Of a stretch of 35,313 nt of DNA, positions 24,209 to 33,684 are shown in pieces. How positions within the stretch are numbered: the stretch's first letter is position 1; each line of letters opens with the position of its first letter. A program made the translations under genes and the position numbers. Under the pieces are notes generated by a model. It ran no database searches. It was not told the DNA's origin and saw nothing but the letters and a program-made list of their open reading frames with translations. The stretch spans positions 28,006 to 63,318 of the forward strand of contig FN648706.1 of the NCBI GenBank assembly GCA_000310025.1. The letters run 5' to 3'. Source of the stretch: Ectocarpus siliculosus. Its lineage: Eukaryota; Sar; Phaeophyceae; Ectocarpales; Ectocarpaceae.

Positions 24209-24278
24209 ACGCGTACGGAGAATCGAACTCCGGGCAAGTGCTTGGAAGGCACTTATGTTACCACTACACCACACGCGT
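24209..24278 (-). tRNA. tRNA-Gly(UCC), array copy 5
   Basis: Identical 70 nt to copy 1, with a T7 terminator. Confidence 0.95.
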
Positions 24279-25053
24279 CGAACTGCGCAATCTGGTCCGA
24301 AGCCGGGATTCCTGAACATTGGTGGAGATGTTCATATACCGTAGTAGATGGTTGAAACAGCACCATGATGATGAAGACAGAGCGGTGATGGGTGGGGCAC
24401 ACCAAAGGGGAGATGCCAAGTGTCCGGAAACAGCAAAAAAAATGGCGACGAAGAAAGAAAAAGAGAACACACACCATCATCTCGACAGCCATCATCTTGC
24501 ACGACAGCCTACGTGAATGATGCAAAGTACGTTCTCTCTGCCAAGTCAGCAGGGAGGAAGGCGACAAGAACTATCCATACACTATCCATACAACGGCGGT
24601 TGGTGAATCGCCTGTTGTCATAGCCCGCATCTCATGTGTCAGCTCCGCCGTGTTCTGAGCTACTATTATAGATACGGTGGACAAAGAGCGTTGTCTACCA
24701 CCAAACTCGGTCCGCCTCTTTTGATAGTGTTCGTTGCCTCCCAGTACCTGCGGGCCGAACGCGTGCGCTGAATGCCCGGTGGTCCATGCCTGAATGTTGC
24801 ATGTGGTATGATTAGGACACAAGGACATGGAACAGGTACGAGTTCCTTGTTCCCTGTTACTCCTTTATGTCTAGACGGTTAGTACACGCGACCTGTCTAG
24901 CTCCAACCCCTTCTTGCGCCGTGGCTTCAGCTTCCACGCGCGATAGCCTAGCGCTGACCAGTGTACAGGTTTGGGTCGGGTTGTTTCGGTTGAGGTTAGG
25001 GATAGGGCTAAGTAAGGCTAGGTTCTAAATGGCGCAAAAAAACATTGACACAA

Positions 25054-25111
25054 CCCGGTTTCGAACCAAGAATGAGCACTTTCGAAAGGAAGGCGTTGTA
25101 TCCATCGGGGC
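25054..25111 (-). pseudogene. tRNA-Arg(UCG)-like relic, unit 5
   Basis: Same 58-nt block, carrying the unit 3 change beside the T stem. Its 3' flank on minus is TTGTGTCAATG, shared with unit 0 rather than with units 1-4. Confidence 0.45.
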
Positions 25112-26374
25112 AAAAGTTTTAAAGTCAAGAGTTACATGACATCCATTGGCGGTAATTATCAGCCGCTACCGCCCCACCTACCTCCTTACAGGTTCCGCGG
25201 TTGATCCACACTGGAACTCTAGGGTTTTTATTCAGGAACTTTCCAACAAAATTCCACTCAACCACTTCTTTCGACCAAAAGTCGCAAGCACCCCTCTTGG
25301 TAGGCTGCTGCTCCAGCACCTCCAGCGGTATTCTTCTGCGATTGTGGGGGCCCAAATCTTGCCATACCCGGGAGTTCCGGGAGGCGGTGAAATGGAGCAG
25401 CAAGGCGTGGAGCAAAGGCTCAACGGCGACGGACGGTCCTCGCGCGATGCTATCTGTTCACCACGATCCCGCCATCGAAGACAACCGTGACGCACATGGG
25501 CCTAGACTACCCATGCCCGGATACATGCTCGAAATCCCTGGCACCCCTTTCGCCAATTCGACGTATTCCCGTTTCACGCCGCCAGTACCCCCAGGCGAGA
25601 CTCCGAAGCTTCTTGCGCTTAGCGTGCCCCCGGCAACTGTCCCTTCAAGACTCCTGCTCGACAATCATCGATCATGGCACGAGAAACGCTGGGGAGCCGA
25701 CGACGGTGCGGCTGCGGCTGCATTTTCGGGTCGAAACAGTCTCTCCACAACGCCTTCTTGCTTGTTTCAAGAAGGGCGTTGTTTGAACACCGTTCGGGAT
25801 TTGTGAGACTGCTGTGGTGCGGAAATTTCCGCCGCCGCCCCGTCGACGGCTGTCCCGACTTTCTCGTCCCGTGCTTTACGCCTTCTAGGATAACTTTTGT
25901 GAAAGGTCTCCAGATGCACTCTAAACTCCGGGTGTCCAGCCTGGCGGCACTCGCGGCGGGATACGTTGAAACGGCAAACGGATGCCAAATCATCCAGCGT
26001 TGTGCCCGGGCATGGATTAAATCCAGGCAAATGCGGCGGAGGTATGGGTCATGACCGTCTTCGATAGCGGGATCGCGACGAAGAGAAAGTCTCGCGTGAT
26101 GAACACTATCACCGTTGAGGCTCCGCTCAACGTACTGTAGAGACTTCGCGACGTTGTTTCCATGTTCTGAGCGTGACACCGTTTATTTCTTTCTAAATGA
26201 ATCGCTATGTTAGCTTAGCTTGTGTGCAGATACTGCTGTGGTTCTCATGCACAAAGAAAGAGGGTAATAAACTAATGTTGAGCAAGGCTGAGGATGCAGC
26301 ATGGACAATCAACACCACGATCTGGTGCATTGCCCTACATTTTAAGGGGGCTCTACAGCAGAACCTCTGTGTGG

Positions 26375-26700
26375 CCTTTTTTTTTTTTTTTGTCTTCACT
26401 TCAAATCAGCGCTCACAGCACTAGTGCCGTTTACTCCAACCCGTGGTCACACAGAAGAGCCCGTCTCTACCGTCTCCTCCTGCGGTACTTTGCCTTTGAT
26501 TTTTAATGCGAGAAGAGTTCAGCACTCTCTTCTCTCTGTGTACACACGAACTAGCGCTATCCACTAGGCCAGGAGCGGAAGCGAGAGAAAAGCTCACTTT
26601 GCAAGAAAAGCTCGCTTACGCCGGGATTCGACCCCCTGACCTGACCTCTAGAAGGTTTCGAGGTTACCAACTAGACCACCGGAGCATGTAGTAGTCCCGG
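26375..26700 (-). mobile_element. tRNA-derived SINE-like retroposon with poly-A tail
   Basis: Sibling units lack this ~325 bp between CTCTGTGTTGGG and TCTTTGTTGACATCGC. Read on minus, it begins with a tRNA-like head (26688 to about 26614: GCTCCGGTGGTCTAGTTGGT, later GGGGGTCGAATCCCGG, i.e. A-box and B-box regions). A second tRNA-like D-arm follows (CTGGCCTAGTGGATAGCGC, about 26567-26590), then a body, and it ends in 15 A (T15 on plus, 26377-26391). GGCCTTT at the left edge and GGTCTTT at the right edge (26699-26705) may be an imperfect target duplication. Head, body, A-tail and absence from paralogous sites fit a SINE. No coding capacity is expected. Confidence 0.65.
26614..26685 (-). pseudogene. 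tRNA-like head of the SINE-like element
   Basis: The D-arm region is close to tRNA-Glu/Gly types (GGTGGTCTAGTTGGT) and a B box-like GGTCGAATCCC is present. Only about four of seven acceptor pairs, three anticodon-stem pairs and three T-stem pairs form. The best 7-nt loop (TTCTAGA) would give CUA, but with such pairing I treat it as a degenerate promoter-bearing head rather than a working tRNA. Confidence 0.5.
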
Positions 26701-26753
26701 TCTTTGTTTGGCATCGCTTGGAAGAGATGGAAAGTAAAATAAAAAGTGTGCAT

Positions 26754-26823
26754 ACGCGTACGGAGAATCGAACTCCGGGCAAGTGCTTGGAAGGCACTTA
26801 TGTTACCACTACACCACACGCGT
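26754..26823 (-). tRNA. tRNA-Gly(UCC), array copy 6
   Basis: The 70 nt are identical to copy 1. The flanks have diverged: on minus the 3' spacer is ATGCACACTTTTTATTTT, so the terminator is T5. The 5' side leaves the array sequence immediately (TTGACGCGTG). Confidence 0.94.
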
Positions 26824-27422
26824 CAACTTGCTTGTTAGACTGTCGTATTTTGTTAATATATAACATTGGACAAAGATTTGACATGTTTGCCCAGCACACG
26901 CTCCGGCCGAACAACTCACCACTATTATTCGCTGAGGCACCTGGGGAGTGGAAAATGTTTTTTTTGTATTGATCGATTGTGTCTTCATGTATTTGTTTGT
27001 TTCCAGTTTGGGGGCATCATATGGGTTTGTCCCACCGGCAATGAATACTAAATAGTAGGGTTTGTCCGACCGGCAATGAATACTAAATAGTCACCAGGTG
27101 ATGCACCTCGACGGTTGTATGGTGGGTCTGGGACGTTTTTTTATCTTTCTTTCGTGAAGTACGGGCCCGCAGACAAAAAACGTGAAAATCGGATGGAGGC
27201 TTAGTTTTTTTTTCATGGCCACTGTTGAGCACAGGATGTTATATAGAGCTTAGTGTAGGATCCACCGCTGAACTATCTTTCTTAGACCTGTATCTTATTT
27301 TGCGTGAGAAATTGGAGCCTCTGTGTTTCTTAACAAAATATTTTTTTTAACTGCTGGCCCGTACTGTAATCGCTTTCCAGACTGATGCACTCCCAACGCC
27401 GCGCACCCGACCCGTTTTCCAG
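26824..27422. other. Spacer and probable intron or 5' region upstream of the FNIP-repeat exon
   Basis: It is AT-richer than its surroundings, with several T runs and no recognisable coding. A 35-bp tandem duplication (GGGTTTGTCC.ACCGGCAATG) is at 27023-27057 and 27058-27092. The T-rich stretch ending CCCGTTTTCCAG at 27422 looks like a 3' splice site for the following exon. Any first exon of that gene here could not be identified. Confidence 0.5.
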
Positions 27423-29269
27423 GGTACAGCCGGTTCCTGGACGCGTTGACAGTGGCCTTGAACCAAGCGTACGACAGCAGAGCAGGGGATTGCGACAACG
27501 TCCGCTGGTTCACGTCGACGCTCGACCTCCAGCTTGCGTCTGTGGACCTCTGCAGGGCGTGCCGTAGCGTGCCGACCTTGCTGGTGGAGATCGGCCATGA
27601 CACGCCTCGCTCCTTGTGGACCCCCACCGTCTACGGTGGAGCGGACTCAGCGCCTTCGGGCCGCGTCCCGCCCCTTCGGGCGCATGGCGTGAGGTGGGAG
27701 ATCGAGGCCACGTTTGCGAAGCACGTCGGCCTTGCCGGGGAGCCGCGCGGAGTCTGCGAGGATCCACGACCCCCCGGTGGATCACCATCGTCCGATCCCC
27801 AGGACTCGAGGAACCGGGTGCTGTCGACGTCCACCAGGCAACTAGTGATCCCCACCTCGAGCCATTCTCCGTCATGCGATCCTCTCGATGCCCCCGTGCG
27901 CGAGATCTGCTGGTCGGCATCGCTTCGGCGTGTAGAGCTCGGGAGTAACTACGACGAGCCCGTGGCGGGAATAGTGTGGCCGCGGTCTCTACAGGAGCTG
28001 AGCTTCGGTTGGAAGTTCAACCACAGTGTCAGGGAAATAGCGTGGCCGCCCTCTCTGCGGGAGGTGTCATTTGGGTGGAGATTCAACCAATCTATTGCAG
28101 ATATGCGCTGGCCGGATTCACTTCGGACTTTAGCCTTGGGGGGTGAATTCAACCAACCCATCGTTGCAGCACGGTGGCCGATCTCTCTGAAACGTGTTCT
28201 GTTTGGGAAACATTTCAACCAACCCATTGCAGGGGTACAGTGGCCTGGTTCGCTCGAGGATATAGCCTTCCATGGTGATTTCAACCAACCCATCGTTGGA
28301 GTACGGTGGCCGGTCTCTCTCAAACAGCTTCGGTTCGGGTCAAAATTCAACCAATCCATTGTAGGGGTACACTGGCCGGGTTCGCTTGAAGAAATAGCCT
28401 TCAATGGTGAATTCAACCAGCCCATCGACAGAGTCGAGTGGCCGATCTCTCTGAAGCGGCTTCGGTTGAGCTATGAGTTCAACCGACCCATTGTTGGAGT
28501 ACAGTTGCCGGTCTCCCTGCGCCTGCTTTCGTTTGGGCATTGCTTTGACCAGGCGCTCGTCGGCGCGATTTGGCCGCGGTCTCTTGAACAGATATCGTTC
28601 GGGTATTTCTTCAGTCAGCGTGTAGTGAGTATTGATTGGCCGGAGTCCCTGCAGGAACTCTCCTTCGGTGCGGCGTTCGACCAACCGATATTTGAGGTAA
28701 GATGGCCAGCTTCGCTTCAAAAGCTTGCGCTAGGGGATGGTTTCACTCATCCACTCGATGGGGTTAAGTGGCCGTCCTCCTTGACGCGGCTATCATTCGG
28801 GTACAGGTTCAACCAACCAATCGGCAACGTCGTATGGCCGACCTCGCTCCGAAGTCTATCGTTCGGATGGAATTTTGACGACCGCATTGACAGAGTGTTT
28901 TGGCCGGGGTCTCTACGGTATCTCTCGTTCGGTTATGAATTCAACCAACCCGTTGGCAAAGTGGTGTGGCCGAAGTCCCTTCGACGGCTTTCATTCGGAT
29001 GGAAATTCAACCATCCTATTTCTGACGTGGCGTGGCCAGCCTCTCTAGAGATGCTCACCTTCGGAAACTGCTTCAATCAACCTATAGTCGAGGTCGTGTG
29101 GCCAGCCTCGCTGCAGCGGCTGTCGTTCGGTGAGTTGTTTAACCAACCCATCGCCGACATCGAGTGGCCGGCCTCTCTCGTGCAGATAACTCTTGGATGG
29201 AGTTTTAGGCAGCAGAAAGACTGGGTCGCGCGACCGGCTTCCTTGTGCGTGCGAGTTGGGAAAGTGTGA
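27423..29269 (+). CDS. FNIP-type repeat protein (long terminal exon)
   Basis: The frame is open from the proposed acceptor at 27422 to TGA at 29267-29269. The first ~170 residues, including VRWFTSTLDLQLASVDLCRA, are not recognised. From about 27900 the protein consists of about twenty 22-residue repeats with the core FNQPI....WP.SL..L.FG. Examples are FNQPIVGVRWPVSLKQLRFG and FNQSIVGVHWPGSLEEIAFN. Nineteen repeats have W/L-P-x-SL, and one weak repeat sits at each end (CWSASL, ARPASL). This matches the FNIP leucine-rich-like repeat first described in Dictyostelium, in the WP variant that I associate with algae. Such solenoids usually bind proteins; the partner is unknown. There is no membrane segment or catalytic domain. 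The exon has no upstream in-frame ATG before a stop at 27383, so the start codon is probably in an unseen exon. Confidence 0.85.
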
Positions 29270-31494
29270 CGCGTTGTTGTGTTGTGAAGCTGGTGTGTGT
29301 CGTAGTGCTTACTCGGTAACGGTTTGTTCGGCGGAGACATTTTCGCAGCGCCATAGCGGCGGTATTTTTGTGTGCGATGGGCGGTTGTATTTTTTTTGTC
29401 GGCCGAAACGACATTGACGGCCTAAAAATAGGTTGCCTTGTGCTTGCTTCCCCAATTATTTTTTTTTCTTTGGTTTTTGTAAATTTGTGTGTGTGTCGGT
29501 ACGTACGGCGATGCTTTCTAGGCCGGCATTTAGGCGGAGTTTATAAGAATTTGGCAGTGCGGCAGTATTTTGGCGGTAGGCGATATTGCATTTTTGGGCG
29601 ATAACGACTGTATTTTGGCGGAGGCGGTTAAACCATAAAATGGTGGTAATTTTTTCGAGTTGATGGACCGTGAAGTGTGTTTGATTTTCTGCATATGGGA
29701 AAGGTCGTGCGTGACTTGATAGACGGCGGTCTCATCCAGGGATTCACAGGCCGGTGGTTTGTTCGTATACTTTCGACGCCACGCTTTTCGCTGTTAAGGA
29801 AGGTGGTCAGAATTTGAGATTCAACGACACAAAAGATCGCACCTTCGAATGTTACCTACCATCGGGACAAGATACGCAGATTGGTTTCTCAAAGGATGCT
29901 GTTCATTTCTGGGCGAATGTAGACGGCGGGTGTCTTTCTTGCTTGTAGTGTTAGGGAACGCTGTAACATTTTTATGTGACCGCGGCTGGTGCGTCAAGTA
30001 TATGCCGAACGGTGGAGACTGGCGCCCAGAATAAGTGAGACAATTTGTGGTCTACTTTGTGACGCAGGATAGTAGGTATCATTGCTGTCCTCCTGCGCTG
30101 ATCGTTTGTTTGTGCACACTCGTCGCTGCCGGCCGGTTTCGCCCGCTTTTGCTCTTGAGTTTGGTCCTCACAACGTAGTAGCCGTACTGTGCACCACGCA
30201 ACATCGCCCGTACCGGAAAATTCAAACAGCGCCTTTTTTAGCTTTTAGCGGGCAGCACCGTAGTTTGTGGAAACAATAGACATGGACGTGTCGCTTCCGT
30301 CGGCACGAGTTTATATGATTAAGCAACAACAGCAACGAGCCTGTGCGGGAAACGAAAAAAATCTACAAACTTATCATCGTTTTCGTCGCTAGAGTCGCCG
30401 TCCTCCACCCCATCACCGCGGTTGTGCCCGTCGCCCCCACCCGTCTGTCATTTCTCCCCGGCCCCAACTCTCTGGTCAAGTCTGGCAGGTTCCTAAACAT
30501 GACATGTGCAGGTGGTGGCGGCGTGCTCCATACCGACCCATCGACACACATCGAATCCGTCCGTCCGCCGAAAACGCAGCTCGCAGCTAGGCAACCACGT
30601 ACAACACCGATCGATTTCCTTAGCTTTTGGGACGTCGCTCGTAAGACACTCACTTCAGGGTGCTCATACCTCTTAGCCGTGGATATAAATTCCGTTAACC
30701 TTCGCGTGCTGTACAGAACTCCGCAATGTGGTATCCGTCCATTCATCCATCCACGTGCCATGCATGAACACGCCGTATGCTACCTACAGAGGATCCTCGT
30801 TTACACAACAACGGGTACATGTAGTCTAGACTATACACACATTTTGGATGCGCGACTCTTCTTACTCGGATGTCGGGATACCTGTTGTGGGGCAGGACGA
30901 GAGAAAAATCGACGTTGCAAATACAGAGCATCTCCTCCTGCTGTACTGCTGGAAAAGAAGAAGACCAGATCTCCATGTGACATGTAGATAGACGATGTGT
31001 AGATACGCTGCTGTAAAACCACACGCACGTCTGGACGACGCCTTATAGTCTAAAGTTCCCACGATTGCAACCGACCTGCCGGGGTATCATACAGTCAGCA
31101 GTTCTCTCCGTTCCCTCCAGCAGATAGTTACAGCGTCGCCTGAACTCGTTGCGGTTTCGGTCAGGACGATCACCCTCCAGCAATGTGGTGCTCGTTTTCG
31201 TTTCACTCACGAGGCCGACGTGCGATGTACACAACGTATATTGCAACTGTTGCAACGTGCAAGCGTACATTTTCCAACCCCCAACCCCCCCCCCCTTCAA
31301 TGACGTACACACGCCTTTCGGATCTTCATATCTAACGAAAACATGACAGTCCGGTCTCAGAAATTGAGACATTTTGCGCACATTTGAGAAGTCGAGAGGG
31401 GACGATCTACAATAGGCCTACACACGTGTGACTCACAGCTAGCCGGTGCCCAAGCCACCGCCCCCAAGCACAGGAGGGATCATCTACCCGAGAG
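29270..31494. other. 3' region of the FNIP gene and unassigned DNA
   Basis: Just after the stop is T/G-rich sequence with many GGCGG and TATTTT words (29340-29640), probably 3' UTR. A 64-codon frame at 29754-29948 and a 214-codon frame at 30343-30987 (non-ATG start) show no domain. A short minus-strand acidic frame near 30322-30445 (DGVEDGDSSDENDD) is protein-like and preceded by an AG, but cannot be placed in a gene. CAGCAGTA-like words recur (30937-30950, 31010). Confidence 0.4.
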
Positions 31495-31966
31495 ATGAGG
31501 AAAGAAAGCTCTTTCAGTTGGTACACGCGCGCATGCGCGCGTGCGTATCGGAGCCTTTTGTCTCTCCTGCGACCCCGACAACAACAAACGCCGGCCGGAC
31601 GCTTGCCGCAACCACCACCCGGGAAGGACAGCAAGGTATGCCCGCCGGGAAAGACCGTGTGGAACTCGCCGCCAGCGACGAGGGCGCCGAGCCCTTCGGT
31701 CCGCGTGGCGGCCCTGGATGTGGACATCATGGTGGTGGACCGGTGCGTGAGGAAGCTGTTCAGGGTCCTACACGGGACCACGAACAGCGGGGGTAGGGGT
31801 GGCGATTTTCTTGGGATGAGCAGCCGGACTCCTGCGGGTAGGGCGTTCCTTCAGCGGCAGCTGGAGGAGCTCATGGCGGAGAAGGCGAGGTACAAGGAGG
31901 AGAAGCTGGCCCTGCTGGATCAGATGGAGCCCCGGAGGCACTCGAGGCTTCCGTCCTCCGTCCCAG
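31495..31966 (+). CDS. Probable exon with a coiled-coil segment, function unknown
   Basis: The frame from about 31640 to 31966 looks coding. It encodes VRVAALDVDIMVVDRCVRKL, then a Gly-rich linker, then a charged helix with heptad spacing (GRAFLQRQLEELMAEKARYK). It ends at a good donor, TCCCAG|GTACCG, at 31966/31967. I chose 31495 only as the limit of the open frame; the true exon start is probably nearer 31630-31660. No downstream exon was found by eye. A 20-bp perfect palindrome (31524-31543) lies inside the dubious left part. No family is recognised, so no function is proposed. Confidence 0.4.
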
Positions 31967-32989
31967 GTACCGTGAAAACACGAGGTCGGTGTAACTCGTA
32001 CATGAGGAGTGGTGTGCGACGATGCCCACGTACGTTAGCTGCAGCGAAGGTGTAGTATAGCTCAAGAGAGCTGGTCAACAGAGCGCATGTTGGCGTGTGG
32101 GCGATGGGTTTGTGAGGGGAGCACCGTATGTTTGGTGGGTGCTGCTATTTGTTGCTATCCCTGTTTCGTTAACCGCTGAGCAAGCGCGCTTTTCGTTGTG
32201 CCTTGCTGCGGATACTGGGCACAACGATTTTGGGTGCGCTCTCTCGTTCCTTCAAACGTCAACACGCGATCTCTTTGCCTTGGTCCCAAAACCACCATCT
32301 CTGAAAACATGAGCTTGCCCACAAATTCAACCAATGTGGGCAGTGGGCAGTGCTGCTGTGTCAATCCTCGTGCTGACGTGTTGTCTATATAGGCCATTAA
32401 TTATCGTCTTATCCTCGGTGCAAAGCACAAACCCATGGTGCCTTTGTTGCCGGCATCCGTAGCTGGCTCCACCACCGCCGCCGCTGATCTTCGACCTGCC
32501 ACACATCGCCGGCGGCCAAGTTGGCGAGAAAACGGGTGTGTCGTACGTTTATGTCCCAAGTTTTGCCGCCTCATGAGAGATTGCCCTAATCCCAAAATTG
32601 AGAGATCTTTTCAGGGTTTGCCCTAAAAATAAAGAAGAGCTTTGGATAGGATAAGCAGCAGTTTTTCGGGTCCCGAAGAGAATATGTAGCATATTGGCAT
32701 CCTGTTGGCGTGCGTGGTTTGGTGCGCTGCTGGGGTGCAAACCACTGTTATTATTTTTCTGTTCTTTGCGGAGAGAGGATGTTCTTTTTTCATTTTTCCT
32801 AGTATGACCCATTGAATCCATCTCTAAGAAAAAGAGTCTAAGGAGTATGGTATGTACAGTAGATTAGCAATGAATCCATGGCGTCAGCGAAGGCTACCTG
32901 TATTTCGACGATTTCCCGAGCAGCACACGGCGATATCTCCCCCGTGGGTAACAGTTCTTTTTTTCCATCTGTTTGGGACACCTACTGAA

Positions 32990-33194
32990 AAGAGGCGGAG
33001 AGATGGTGCACCCCCGTCTAGACCAATTTCAGAGCTCGATTGCTCCACAAGCAAGCTTGTGCGAATACCAACTATGGTGGTTTTGAAAACATGTCGCGAG
33101 GGCTTTTCTCTAGACATATCGAGCTCTTTCCGCAGCCATGGTGCAATCGAGCTTTGAAAGTTGGCCTAGGGGGGGTGTCATCTCTCTGCCTCTT
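32990..33194. repeat. Long imperfect inverted repeat (hairpin)
   Basis: The left arm 32990-33046 and the right arm 33140-33194 are reverse complements over about 55 positions, roughly 85 percent matched, with a 2-nt bulge. Shared parts include AAGAGGC.GAGAGATG, the C-rich run, CTAG.CCAA and AGCTCGATTGC. The loop is about 93 nt. Either strand would fold into a stable stem-loop. It could be a small-RNA precursor, a foldback mobile element, or a remnant of an inverted duplication. Confidence 0.8.
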
Positions 33195-33684
33195 ACGGTA
33201 TGCATACAAGAGATTTCGTCTAATCGGGTGTGTGTGTGTCTGCTGTGTTTGTGTCTACCTTGCCGCCGAAGGTGTGCGAGTTTCAAGACGTTCGGCGCGA
33301 GATTGTTTCACGTGTCTGCTTCCTTGCTTCGCGATGATGCATCCCAGAGAAACAATGTGGCATGAAGTTGCTTGTGCCATCATCACAGAAAAGTCTACCC
33401 GCTCCTGTTGAAGCTTGAAGGGAATCGTATTTGTAAGTCCTGACCGTGAGGATTGACGGACATCAGCTGGATACTGCTTGCAGGTTGTCATGTTTGTTGT
33501 TTGTTCTTTTCATCCTTCACTGAGGGACGGTGATACGGTGATGCCAGCAGGAAGACTTGCCCGAAAATCCAGCCCGGTCTCGCCGTGTATGCATGCAACG
33601 CATGACAGCAGTAGTTGGTGAGGGACCATCCAACAACGGAAATTGCAGTAGAGACGCGCTGCTGTAGGGAGAGCTACGCATACC

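Larger units (their letters stand above)
21292..24278. repeat. Tandem array unit 4 (2987 bp, internal deletion)
   Basis: Ends in tRNA copy 5. It is about 210 bp shorter than the core units because the two ~80-bp sub-repeats are fused into one (about 21747-21829). The left half matches the first sub-repeat and the right half continues as the second does (CGACCTAGCTCTACCC). This is what recombination between direct repeats would leave. Confidence 0.9.
24279..26823. repeat. Tandem array unit 5 (last copy, deleted and with an insertion)
   Basis: Ends in tRNA copy 6. After GACAAAGAGCGTTG near 24694 it jumps straight to CTACCACCAAACTCGG, losing about 0.74 kb that includes both sub-repeats and the CATGTGGAACGTG block. 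A 12-bp duplication ACTATCCATACA is at about 24570-24592. The 60-codon frame is broken near 26000-26140. A ~325-bp SINE-like insertion lies at 26375-26700. Similarity to the array stops at the tRNA. Confidence 0.88.

Noticed and set aside
7410-26823. CRISPR array or bacterial repeat interpretation
   Set aside because: Units are kilobases long, with eukaryotic tRNA genes lacking CCA and with poly-T terminators; no short repeat-spacer pattern is present.
27949-28720. Minus-strand frames with regular repeats opposite the FNIP exon
   Set aside because: Antisense shadows of the 66-nt repeats; the plus frame has the family signature.
30343-30987. 214-codon plus-strand frame
   Set aside because: Non-ATG start, no domain, overlapping frames on minus, and composition like the surrounding non-coding DNA.
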